Assembly: GCA_023392945.1 (NCBI GenBank)
Contig: JAEWNB010000204.1
Coordinates: 1-44,791, forward strand
Direction: 5' to 3'
Source of the DNA: Bacteroidota bacterium
GTDB lineage: Bacteria > Bacteroidota > Bacteroidia > Bacteroidales > WCHB1-69
DNA: 44,791 nt
Shown here: positions 25,526 through 33,872 of the stretch, piece by piece
How positions within the stretch are numbered: the stretch's first letter is position 1
Layout: each line of letters opens with the position of its first letter
The notes under the pieces: generated by a model
Told to the model about the DNA's origin: nothing
What the model saw: the letters and a program-made list of their open reading frames with translations, nothing else
The model's database searches: none
Position numbers and translations under genes: made by a program

Positions 25526-26635
25526 TTATCCTTTAACGTCCATAGCATTTCTTAATGCATTGCCAATCAGCATGAAAGATAGAACTAACAGCATGATGGC
25601 AACTCCCGGAACAATGGCAAGATAGGCATTGTCCAGAACAATATAGGCATAATTCTCTTTCATCATCATTCCCCATGATGGAGTAGGGGGCTGAACTCCG
25701 ATACCCAAGAAACTGAGCCCTGCCTCAAGTAATATGGCTGACGAGAAATTAGATGCCGAAATTACAATTACCGTTCCTAAAATATTGGGAAGAATATGAT
25801 GGAAAATAAGATGAAAATTGTTATATCCCAATGCTTTTCCTGCTTCAATATATTCTTGTTCGCGGATGCTCATCACTTGCCCCCTGACAATACGGGCAAT
25901 ATCTACCCACATGGTGAGCCCGATGGCAATAAATATCTGCCAAAAACCTTTCCCTAAAGCAAAACTAATGGCAATGACCAACAGCACTGTCGGGATGGAC
26001 CACACAACGTTGATGATATACATCAGGACATCATCTATTTTGCCACGAAAGAAACCTGCAATAGAACCGATCGTGATGCCAATAAGAAGGGCAATCAATA
26101 CGGAAATAAAACCTACGACCAAACTGATCCGACTTCCAAGCATAAGTTGACTGAGAACGTCCCGGCCATATCTGTCAGTGCCTAAAATGAATTTCTTCTG
26201 GATTATCGGTTCATCCGGTTTTAAATCGGTCACTGAATAGGCTACTTCACTATATTTCCCTTCTTGTTCAAATAGCTTGACCACTATAGAATCCTGCCTG
26301 TAAAAAAAAGTATCTATAGGAATTGTCTGGTAAAGTGCCGGCTGTCCGAATAACATTTTCTTAAAAAATCCATTTTCCTCATTGTCATAATGCTTTTTGA
26401 CATTCAGCATGTTAACCTTGAATCCCGGTTTTTTGAGTGAAATTTCGAGTTGCTGATGATTACAGTATGGAGTATCGTCGGGTGTAATCAAATAGCCTAA
26501 TATGGAAATGATGATCACCAATAAAATAAATAATAACGATATAATGCCCTGTTTCTCCTTTTTGAATTTCTGCCATGTCAATGCAGAGAGCGAGACTGTG
26601 CGGTAGTTTTTGGGATTCTTCTTAAACCAAGACAT
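25526..26635 (-). CDS. DppC/OppC-like ABC transporter permease with a long periplasmic insert
   Basis: This is an inner-membrane permease of a peptide-type ABC importer. An N-terminal helix is followed by LGTDRYGRDVLSQLMLGSRIS, the hallmark of the DppC/OppC group. The core then has five helices and the ATPase-contact EAA loop (EAGKALGYNNFHLIFHHILP). From ATG 26635 it has 369 residues, some 70 more than E. coli DppC. The excess is a hydrophilic segment of about 110 residues between the first helix and the LGTDRYG block. An upstream ATG at 26734 lies beyond the promoter at 26673-26680, so I use 26635. No partner permease, ATPase or binding protein is adjacent. Confidence 0.92.
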   Translation of the reverse strand: MSWFKKNPKNYRTVSLSALTWQKFKKEKQGIISLLFILLVIIISILGYLITPDDTPYCNHQQLEISLKKPGFKVNMLNVKKHYDNEENGFFKKMLFGQPALYQTIPIDTFFYRQDSIVVKLFEQEGKYSEVAYSVTDLKPDEPIIQKKFILGTDRYGRDVLSQLMLGSRISLVVGFISVLIALLIGITIGSIAGFFRGKIDDVLMYIINVVWSIPTVLLVIAISFALGKGFWQIFIAIGLTMWVDIARIVRGQVMSIREQEYIEAGKALGYNNFHLIFHHILPNILGTVIVISASNFSSAILLEAGLSFLGIGVQPPTPSWGMMMKENYAYIVLDNAYLAIVPGVAIMLLVLSFMLIGNALRNAMDVKG

Positions 26636-26672
26636 AGTATATTTTGGAGAATAAATATTGCAATTTTTTCTG

Positions 26673-26680
26673 CAAAAATA
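26673..26680 (-). promoter_or_regulatory. -7 promoter element of the ABC permease
   Basis: The minus strand reads TATTTTTG (TAnnTTTG). It implies a start near 26666 and a leader of about 31 nt. It is divergent from the bamD promoter about 50 nt away. Confidence 0.55.
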
Positions 26681-26729
26681 CAATAAATCATTATGTTTCG
26701 CATTATTACAATTGAAAAGATTTTTTTTA

Positions 26730-26737
26730 TACATTTG
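26730..26737 (+). promoter_or_regulatory. -7 promoter element of the bamD operon
   Basis: TACATTTG matches TAnnTTTG. The transcript would start near 26744, only about 8 nt before the bamD ATG at 26752. This near-leaderless distance is common for this promoter class. Confidence 0.55.
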
Positions 26738-26751
26738 CAGAATAAAAAAAA

Positions 26752-27702
26752 ATGGGCAATACTGTGCGTAAAGTCTTACTAGTTAGCTTCTTATTCATTT
26801 TTTTAAATGGATATGCAGAGCAGAAAGTTTCTAATTCTTCTAATAATATAAACCATTTATCCTCTATTGGTATAAGTGAAGGTAATTATATTGCTCCTGA
26901 TGATTCCATTCCGTCACCTAAAAAATCTAAGGAAGAAAAGAAAAAAAAGGAGCCATCATCTAAAGGAAAAGTGACCTTTGAAACTTTTGATATGAATTAT
27001 CAAAAGGCTATAAAATTCTATAATAACGGACAATTTCTTTCTGCAGCCCATATATTTGAAGAACTTTATCCTTTATCAATCGGAACTACCTCTGCTGACT
27101 CAATTCTTTTTCTTTTTGCAGATTGTTATTATCAAAATAAGAATTATGAAATGGCAGCTTTCCATTTTAAGGATTATACCCGTCGTTTCCCCGGGACTCA
27201 AAGAACGGAAGATGCTTATTTTAAATGTGTAAAGGCAATATATAACTTGTCGCCTTATTACAGCCTTGATCAATTTGAAACAAAATATGCTATTGAGGAA
27301 ATTGATTTGTTCACGCAGATTTATCCTAATAGTAAATATGCTGAAGAATGTAATAAACTTCTGGATGAGTTGCGAGATAAACTTGCTTTGAAAGATTTTG
27401 AAATTATCAAATTATATTACAATACCGACCATTATCAAGCAGCCCAAATTGCATGCCGTAATTTTATGAAAGACTATTCCTATTCAAAATATGCTCCGGA
27501 AGCTTTGTTTGTCTTGATAAAGAATAATTTGGAGTTTGCTAAAAAAAGCGTTGATTCAAAAAAAGTGGAAAGATATCAGGCATGTCTTGATGCCTATGAG
27601 AATTTGCGGTTGAATTACGTCGATTCACCATTTATTGAATTGGCCAAGGAATATGTTGATCAAGCCAGTAAAAATTTAAAAAAATATAAAGTTACAAAAT
27701 AG
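26752..27702 (+). CDS. bamD: BamD-like outer membrane assembly factor without a lipidation cysteine
   Basis: BamD is the tetratricopeptide component of the complex that inserts beta-barrels into the outer membrane. TPR-like helices run from about residue 80 to the end: NYQKAIKFYNNGQFLSAAHI, then YYQNKNYEMAAFHFKDYTRR, RFPGTQRTEDAYFKCVKAIY and a C-terminal DAYENLRLNYVDSPF. At 316 residues it is longer than usual, because an N-terminal signal (about 1-22) is followed by a 55-residue Ser/Lys-rich linker. The usual lipobox cysteine is absent; the first Cys lies well inside the TPR region. Its position ahead of rpoZ, coaBC and recN is the standard Bacteroidota arrangement and supports the call. Confidence 0.87.
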   Translation: MGNTVRKVLLVSFLFIFLNGYAEQKVSNSSNNINHLSSIGISEGNYIAPDDSIPSPKKSKEEKKKKEPSSKGKVTFETFDMNYQKAIKFYNNGQFLSAAHIFEELYPLSIGTTSADSILFLFADCYYQNKNYEMAAFHFKDYTRRFPGTQRTEDAYFKCVKAIYNLSPYYSLDQFETKYAIEEIDLFTQIYPNSKYAEECNKLLDELRDKLALKDFEIIKLYYNTDHYQAAQIACRNFMKDYSYSKYAPEALFVLIKNNLEFAKKSVDSKKVERYQACLDAYENLRLNYVDSPFIELAKEYVDQASKNLKKYKVTK

Positions 27703-27710
27703 GAGATAAT

Positions 27711-28067
27711 ATGAAAAGTACAGATTACAAAAAATTGAAAATTAGCAATTTATCTATAACAAGAAATCCAAGTGAGTTTGACACTAAAACAGGAAATATC
27801 TATAAATCTGTTGTGATTATGTCAAAAAGAGCAAATCAGATTTCAATGGATTTAAAGGATGAGTTTAGTGAAAAATCACAAGATTTTGTTACTGTTACAG
27901 ATACTCTTGAAGAAGTTTTTGAAAACCGTGAACAGATAGAATTGGCTAAATTTTTTGAACAGTTGCCTAAACCTACCATTTTAGCTACTAATGAATTTGC
28001 CAATGGTCAGATTTATTATAAAGATCCGGAAACGGAGATAGAAGATAATGTTATCCCTGAAAAATAA
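27711..28067 (+). CDS. rpoZ: RNA polymerase omega subunit (Bacteroidota type)
   Basis: This 118-residue protein resembles the omega/Rpb6 fold in its Bacteroidota form, which helps assemble RNA polymerase. The conserved stretch is GNIYKSVVIMSKRANQIS (about 28-45), followed by an acidic tail. It is preceded by a good Shine-Dalgarno (AGGAG, 5 nt before ATG), unusual for this window. It starts 8 nt after bamD and overlaps coaBC by 20 nt, so it lies in a tight operon. Identification rests on the short motif plus the conserved gene order. Confidence 0.88.
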   Translation: MKSTDYKKLKISNLSITRNPSEFDTKTGNIYKSVVIMSKRANQISMDLKDEFSEKSQDFVTVTDTLEEVFENREQIELAKFFEQLPKPTILATNEFANGQIYYKDPETEIEDNVIPEK

Positions 28068-29262
28068 AAATATTGTTATCGCCATCTCCGGCGGAATTGC
28101 GGCTTATAAATCGCTTTCCCTTATCAGATTGTTTAAAAACGCTGGTTGTGAGGTGAAAGTGGTGGCCACTCAAAATGCTCTTGAATTTGTTACTCGTCTG
28201 ACTATTGAGACTTTGTCTCAAAATAAACTGTATGTCAATACTTTTGAGTCTCCCGATGAATGGGAAGTTTCTCATATTGCTCTTGCAGATTGGGCTGATG
28301 TTGTTGTTCTTGCCCCTGCAACCGCTAATATTATTGGGAAATTTGCTAACGGAATAGCCGATGACGCACTCTCTTCCTTTTTACTGGCTGTTAAAAAACC
28401 GTTGTTTATTGCCCCCGCAATGAATAATAATATGTTTGAAAATGAAGCTGTTCAGATTAATATTCAAAAACTAAAATCAAGAGGCTGTTTTCTGATTGAT
28501 CCTACAATCGGACATTTGGCATGCGGTACAGAAGCTAAAGGTCGTATGGAAGAACCTGATCGTATTTTTGAGATTGTGGGGAACTATTTCACTTCGTCCT
28601 ATAGGTTTAATGGAAAAAAGGTGCTGGTTTCTGCCGGCCCTACTTACGAAGCTATTGACCCTGTCCGTTATGTGGGAAATCACTCTTCTGGATTGATGGG
28701 ATTTGCTCTTGCAAATGCTTTTTCTGAGGAAGGGGCTGATGTCACGTTGGTGTCGGGACCTACTCATTTGAATGTCAATAATAGCGCTATTCGTCGTGTT
28801 GATGTGATGAGCGCCGCTGATATGCTGGATGCCTGTATGGCAGAATCTGAAACGTCCGATATCATCATTATGGCTGCAGCTGTAGCGGATTATAAACCCA
28901 AAACTATTGCTCCCGAGAAGATTAAGAAGAATGATCCGACTATTACACTTGAAATGATTAAAACGGTTGATATTCTTTCCGGTTTGTCTTCCTGCAAAAA
29001 ACAGGGTCAGTTTATTGTTGGCTTTGCCCTTGAAACTGAAAATGAACTTGAAAATGCCATTTCTAAATTACATAATAAACATCTTGACCTTATCGTTCTT
29101 AATTCTTTGAAAAACCCTAAAGCCGGTTTTAAAACAACAACCAACCAAGTGACGATGATTACAAAAGATGGGGAGATTATAAAAGGGGAGATTAAAGATA
29201 AAAATGAAGTGGCTAAGGATATTATAGATTTGATTTACAATAAAATAAATCAGCATATTTAA
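28048..29262 (+). CDS. coaBC: Bifunctional phosphopantothenoylcysteine decarboxylase / phosphopantothenate-cysteine ligase
   Basis: CoaBC performs two consecutive steps of coenzyme A synthesis. The flavoprotein decarboxylase half (about 1-185) shows ISGGIAAYKSLSLIR (13-27), catalytic His76 in SHIALADWAD, PAMNNNM (123-129) and the Cys159 flap LACGTEAKGRM. The ligase half begins near 190 with VLVSAGPTYEAIDPVRYVGN, then AAAVADYKPK and KIKK. At 404 residues it is complete. It overlaps the end of rpoZ by 20 nt, implying coupled translation. Confidence 0.97.
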   Translation: MLSLKNKNIVIAISGGIAAYKSLSLIRLFKNAGCEVKVVATQNALEFVTRLTIETLSQNKLYVNTFESPDEWEVSHIALADWADVVVLAPATANIIGKFANGIADDALSSFLLAVKKPLFIAPAMNNNMFENEAVQINIQKLKSRGCFLIDPTIGHLACGTEAKGRMEEPDRIFEIVGNYFTSSYRFNGKKVLVSAGPTYEAIDPVRYVGNHSSGLMGFALANAFSEEGADVTLVSGPTHLNVNNSAIRRVDVMSAADMLDACMAESETSDIIIMAAAVADYKPKTIAPEKIKKNDPTITLEMIKTVDILSGLSSCKKQGQFIVGFALETENELENAISKLHNKHLDLIVLNSLKNPKAGFKTTTNQVTMITKDGEIIKGEIKDKNEVAKDIIDLIYNKINQHI

Positions 29263-29283
29263 ACTAAATTATAATTATTGCTT

Positions 29284-30189
29284 ATGAAACGATTTCTGAT
29301 TACTGCCATTCTTGTTATTATCTCTTTGGTAATGACTGCCCAGGATTTTCAATGCCAGATTTCAGTTAACTCCAGTAAGCTATCCAGCTCCAACAGGAAT
29401 CGTTATAATACTTTGCAACAAGACTTATATGGTTTTATTAATGATAGAAAATGGTGCCAGTACAATCTGAAAACCAATGAGCGTATTGAGTGTGGTCTGA
29501 TGATAAATTTGGATGCTGAATCCGGAGATGTGGTAACAGGGACTATGACGATTCAATTGCAAAGACCTGTATATAAGACCAATTATAAATCAACGGTGCT
29601 TAATTTTCAGGATAAGAATGTAAAATTTACCTATACGGAAGGAGCTCCTCTTGATTATGCGGATAATACGAACCTATCACAATTCACTTCTCTCATTGCT
29701 TTTTATTTGAATCTCTTTTTGGCAGTCGATTTCGATACATTTGAATATAATGGAGGCGCCTCTTATTTTAATAAATGTCAATCGATTGTCAGCTTAAATC
29801 AGAATTCAGTTGAACCCGGTTGGAAATCCTTTGAGTCAGGCCAGAATAATCGCTATTGGATAATGGAGAATTTTACCAATGGACAATACAGCAAAGTGCA
29901 TGAGTTTTTATATAATTACCATCGTCTTGGATTGGATGTGATGTCCGAATCTCCGGATGCAGGGCGCTCTGTCATTCTTGAAAGCCTTCGTTCACTTCAG
30001 CAAGTCAATGCTCAAAAATCAAATCTTGTACTTATCCAATTATTAGTGCAAGCCAAAGCTGATGAAATTGTCAATATTTTTAAAGAAGGGACTCCCAGTG
30101 AGAAATCACAGATAGTTGCTTTGATGAAACAGTTGGATCCTGCTAATTCTTCAAGATATGATGTAATTAATCAAGTTTCTTCCAAATAG
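29284..30189 (+). CDS. DUF4835 family secreted protein
   Basis: This 301-residue protein has a signal peptide (MKRFLITAILVIISLVMTAQ) and matches the Bacteroidota DUF4835 family. Typical parts are NRYNTLQQDLYGFINDRKW near 40-58, the GTMTIQLQRPVYKT strand region, and the C-terminal YNYHRLGLDVM helix. The frame opens 6 nt earlier at a TTG; the ATG at 29284 gives a proper signal peptide. The family is nearly always found between coaBC and recN in this phylum and is probably periplasmic or outer-membrane-associated, function unknown. Confidence 0.88.
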   Translation: MKRFLITAILVIISLVMTAQDFQCQISVNSSKLSSSNRNRYNTLQQDLYGFINDRKWCQYNLKTNERIECGLMINLDAESGDVVTGTMTIQLQRPVYKTNYKSTVLNFQDKNVKFTYTEGAPLDYADNTNLSQFTSLIAFYLNLFLAVDFDTFEYNGGASYFNKCQSIVSLNQNSVEPGWKSFESGQNNRYWIMENFTNGQYSKVHEFLYNYHRLGLDVMSESPDAGRSVILESLRSLQQVNAQKSNLVLIQLLVQAKADEIVNIFKEGTPSEKSQIVALMKQLDPANSSRYDVINQVSSK

Positions 30190-30191
30190 AA

Positions 30192-31850
30192 ATGATACGT
30201 AATTTGCACATAGAGAATTATGCGTTAATAAGGTCTTTACATATTAACTTTGATAATGGTTTTACCGTTATTACCGGGGAAACCGGTGCGGGGAAATCCA
30301 TTTTATTGGGGGCTATTGCGCTTATTCTTGGCAACAGAGCGGATGCTTCTTTACTCTACGAAAAATCTAAAAAATGTTTTGTAGAAGGAGAATTTGATAT
30401 TCAAAATCTGGATTTATTACCCTTTTTTAATGATAATGATTTAGATTATCAAGATATTACTACGCTTCGTCGTGAAATTACCGAATCCGGAAAATCAAGA
30501 GCTTTTATTAATGATACTCCTGTCAATTTGCAAACGCTGAAGGAATTAGCGGTAAAATTGGTGGATATCCATTCTCAACACCAGAATTTGTTACTTAATA
30601 ATGGTGAATTTCGATTGAATGTGTTGGATCAATATGCTAAAATAGAAGCTGATCTGAAGGAATACAAGAAATTACTTTCACAATTCAGACACCTGGAGTC
30701 GGAGTGGAAAGAATTGGTTGAGAAACAACATCAAGCAGAACAGGAAAAAGATTACCTGGAATATCTTGCTGCGGAATTTGAAAAAGCAAACCTGGTAGCC
30801 GGTGAACAAGAGGAAATTGAAAAGAAAATTGCAACTTTGTCAAATGCTGATTTGATTAAGTCAAAATTGTTCTCTTCTTCACAGTTACTTTCTGAACAGG
30901 AAAACAATATTTTGCAGCAATTACTACAGGTTAAAAATTATGGTTTAGAAATTGCCCCGTTTAATGCAGATGTGGAGGCAATTTCTTTGAGATTGGAAGC
31001 CCTTTATACTGAATTGAAGGATATCGCGTATGATGTTGCCAAAATAGAAAATAATGTCGAAATAAATCCTGAAGAGCTGGAACAACTTCAACTCAGACTT
31101 GATTTTATCTATTTTATGCAACAAAAACACCATCTGAATAGTGTTGAAGAGCTTTTGAATAAAAAAATCGAAATTGAGGAGAAACTATCTCTCTATAATG
31201 ATAATGAAGAGGCTATTGTGAGATTGAAGCAGCAGATGGATGAGGGTTATGAACTTGCTTTTGCCAAGGCTTCATCACTCTCTTCGCTTCGCCATGCTGC
31301 TAAGGAATCTCTCCAAAATGATATTGTGGCTACGTTGCACCTCCTCGGAATGAAAGATGCCCGCTTTATCGTGGAAATTGAAAGTGGTGCTAATCTTACT
31401 GCAACCGGACTGGATAAGGTTAGCTTTTTGTTCTCCGCAAACAAAGGTGTTGTGCCGGAGGAAATTGAGAAGGTGGCTTCCGGTGGGGAACTCTCCCGAC
31501 TGATGCTTGCCATTAAGTCGATTATTTCTGAATCTGCTCTGCTCCCGACCGTCATTTTTGATGAAATTGATACCGGTATATCAGGGGAAGTTGCCGCTAA
31601 GGTTGCCAATCTGATGAAGGATATTTCCGCAAAACGTCAATTGCTCGCTATTACGCACCTCCCACAAATTGCTTCAAAAGGGATGTTACACTATTATGTA
31701 TATAAAGAGGTGGTGCATGATAAAACGTTTACCAATATCAGGCAAATTGTGGACAATGAGAGGGTAGAGGAGATTGCCAAGTTGATGAGTGGCGAGAAGG
31801 TTACCGATTCTGCCAGAAAGGCTGCCTCCGAATTATTGTATGTTAAGTAA
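30192..31850 (+). CDS. recN: DNA repair protein RecN
   Basis: RecN is an SMC-like ATPase for recombinational repair of double-strand breaks. Walker A GETGAGKS is at 29-36, coiled-coil arms occupy about 150-210 and 320-380, the ABC signature ASGGELSRLML is at 429-439, and Walker B TVIFDEIDTGISG at 453-465 is followed by the ITHLPQIAS switch. At 552 residues it is full length. It starts 2 nt after the DUF4835 stop and closes the bamD-rpoZ-coaBC-DUF4835-recN operon. Confidence 0.97.
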   Translation: MIRNLHIENYALIRSLHINFDNGFTVITGETGAGKSILLGAIALILGNRADASLLYEKSKKCFVEGEFDIQNLDLLPFFNDNDLDYQDITTLRREITESGKSRAFINDTPVNLQTLKELAVKLVDIHSQHQNLLLNNGEFRLNVLDQYAKIEADLKEYKKLLSQFRHLESEWKELVEKQHQAEQEKDYLEYLAAEFEKANLVAGEQEEIEKKIATLSNADLIKSKLFSSSQLLSEQENNILQQLLQVKNYGLEIAPFNADVEAISLRLEALYTELKDIAYDVAKIENNVEINPEELEQLQLRLDFIYFMQQKHHLNSVEELLNKKIEIEEKLSLYNDNEEAIVRLKQQMDEGYELAFAKASSLSSLRHAAKESLQNDIVATLHLLGMKDARFIVEIESGANLTATGLDKVSFLFSANKGVVPEEIEKVASGGELSRLMLAIKSIISESALLPTVIFDEIDTGISGEVAAKVANLMKDISAKRQLLAITHLPQIASKGMLHYYVYKEVVHDKTFTNIRQIVDNERVEEIAKLMSGEKVTDSARKAASELLYVK

Positions 31851-31894
31851 GTGTTTTTTAAAGTTATGATTATTAATAAAAAAAAGAAGAACTC

Positions 31895-32527
31895 ATGAAA
31901 AGATATACTAAAATAATCTGCTTATCTATTGCCTTTTGCTCTATTATAATGCTCGGTTTTGCACAACCAAGGGGAACTAAACAGACCAGCAAATTTGTCT
32001 ATCAGTCTTCTTTATCTTTTGCATCCGGAGTAAGTAATCTTAATTTTGAGGAGCGTAGTTTACAAAACCGAATTCCGGTTTTCGGAATTCAGCAAATACT
32101 GGCTTATCAGTTTAATAGTTACATTTTTACGGGAATTGGAACAGGACTGGATATCTGGAAACATACCGCTTTTATTCCTTTATTTGCTAATGTTAGTGTC
32201 AATTTTACCGATAAAAAAATTGCACCTCATTGGTATGCCAATATTGGCTATTCATTTAAGTGGTATATGTCCCCTGAACCGGAATCCATGACAAGAGTAA
32301 TTCAAGGATCTACCCCCGGTTTGTATGGGGAATCCGGCTTCGGAATTAATGTTAAACTCAATGATAAAGTAGCCCTTTTGGTGCTTGCCAATTACAAAAT
32401 GCAAAACTCAAAGCTAAAGTATAGTGTTGCTATTCCGGGTGAACCTGATTTCTCGCAATATTCAACCAACCGCTCAAAAAGCTTCTTTTATCACTTTGTA
32501 GGACTAAAGGTGGCAGTACTCTATTAA
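31895..32527 (+). CDS. Small outer-membrane beta-barrel-like protein
   Basis: This is a 210-residue exported protein with a signal peptide (about 1-23, ending GFAQ). The mature sequence is made of alternating amphipathic strands with aromatic girdle residues, such as YIFTGIGTGLDIWKHTAF, HWYANIGYSFKWYMSPE, VALLVLANYKMQ, and a final strand ending HFVGLKVAVLY. This is the pattern of a small outer-membrane barrel. No specific family was recognised. It follows recN by 44 nt and may be read through from it. Its stop overlaps the convergent pgi stop by 4 nt. Confidence 0.78.
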   Translation: MKRYTKIICLSIAFCSIIMLGFAQPRGTKQTSKFVYQSSLSFASGVSNLNFEERSLQNRIPVFGIQQILAYQFNSYIFTGIGTGLDIWKHTAFIPLFANVSVNFTDKKIAPHWYANIGYSFKWYMSPEPESMTRVIQGSTPGLYGESGFGINVKLNDKVALLVLANYKMQNSKLKYSVAIPGEPDFSQYSTNRSKSFFYHFVGLKVAVLY

Positions 32528-33825
32528 TCGTTTTTCCCTAAAAGAGAGAACATGTTCTGCTTGTATGCCTCTACTCCGGGTTGATCAAAAGGATTAACTC
32601 CCAGAAGATAACCGCTTAGAGCACAACTATATTCAAAGAAGTATATTAATTCCCCAATAGCTGTTTCATCGATTTTAGGAATAATAATTCTGAAGTTGGG
32701 AACTCCGCCATCAAGGTGTGCCATTAGAGTCCCTTTTTCCGCTATTTGATTGATTTCCTGAATCGATTTTTTAACAAGATAATTGAGTTTGTCAGTATTC
32801 TCTTCATCATAAGGAATAGCGATCGATTTTTGAGCATTTTCGACAGAAATAACGGTCTCAAAGAGATGCCGTTCGCCCTGCTGAATATATTGTCCTAATG
32901 AATGGAGGTCAGTACTGAAAATGGCACCGCAGGGGAAAATCCCTTTATGCTCTTTTCCTTCGCTTTCACCGAATAGCTGTTTGAACCATTCGGTAAAGAA
33001 AAAGAGGCGTGGCTCATAGGCAACCATCAGCTCAAGTTTCTTATTATTCCTATAAAGAAGATATCGTACTAAACTGTACTGCATGGCAATATTCCCCTCA
33101 AAATCATTTTCGTATTGAATATGTTTTTTCATTTCAACTGCCCCTGCAAGTAATTTGTCAATATTGAAACCGGCTATTGCAATAGGCAGCAATCCTACGG
33201 GAGTCAATACTGAATAGCGTCCTCCGACATCATCTGGGATGTCAAAAGTGGTATATCCTTTTTCAGTCGCCAGTTTTTTTAAGGCTCCCCGGGAGCTGTC
33301 GGTGATGGCGAAGATCCGTTTTACCGCTTCCTCCTGACCATATTTTTTTTCACAATGCTCTTTTAATATTCTAAAGGCAATGGCGGGCTCTGTGGTTGTT
33401 CCTGACTTGGAAATGACGATGAGGGAATACTCTTTTTTGTCAAGCAGTTTTACCAGTCTGTACAAATAGTCTTCACTTAAATTGTTGCCGGCATAGACAA
33501 TTTCGGGAGTTCCGGAAGCGTATTCCGGAAATGGAAGTTGAAGGGCTTCAATGACTGCCCGAGTGCCTAAATAGGATCCTCCAATGCCGATAACGACTAC
33601 CACTTCTGACTGTTTGGCAATAGAGGAAGCCGTTTTTTTAATTTTTTGAAGCATCTCTTTCGTATAACTTTCAGGCAAATCAATCCATCCTAAGAAATCA
33701 TTTCCTTTTCCGGTTCTGTCATTCAATTGTTTGTTAGCCTGATAGAGCTGGTCCAAATTGTTTTCGATATCCTTGTCGTTAATGCCAAGGAGGGTGTCCT
33801 GATAAGTGAAATGTGTTGTAATCAT
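32524..33825 (-). CDS. pgi: Glucose-6-phosphate isomerase
   Basis: This glycolytic enzyme interconverts glucose-6-phosphate and fructose-6-phosphate. Motifs include VVVIGIGGSYLGTRAVIEAL, the sugar-phosphate loop SKSGTTTEPAIAFRIL, VGGRYSVLTPVGLLPIA and HKGIFPCGAIFSTDLHSLGQ. At 433 residues it is the shorter bacterial form (Bacillus/Thermotoga type) rather than the roughly 550-residue proteobacterial one. It lies 47 nt after the DUF5723 gene. I see no good promoter match directly upstream, so it may be read through. Confidence 0.96.
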   Translation of the reverse strand: MITTHFTYQDTLLGINDKDIENNLDQLYQANKQLNDRTGKGNDFLGWIDLPESYTKEMLQKIKKTASSIAKQSEVVVVIGIGGSYLGTRAVIEALQLPFPEYASGTPEIVYAGNNLSEDYLYRLVKLLDKKEYSLIVISKSGTTTEPAIAFRILKEHCEKKYGQEEAVKRIFAITDSSRGALKKLATEKGYTTFDIPDDVGGRYSVLTPVGLLPIAIAGFNIDKLLAGAVEMKKHIQYENDFEGNIAMQYSLVRYLLYRNNKKLELMVAYEPRLFFFTEWFKQLFGESEGKEHKGIFPCGAIFSTDLHSLGQYIQQGERHLFETVISVENAQKSIAIPYDEENTDKLNYLVKKSIQEINQIAEKGTLMAHLDGGVPNFRIIIPKIDETAIGELIYFFEYSCALSGYLLGVNPFDQPGVEAYKQNMFSLLGKND

Positions 33826-33872
33826 ATTGATGTATTTTATAATGATCTTGTAGTTCAGTGAATTTCTTTCAA

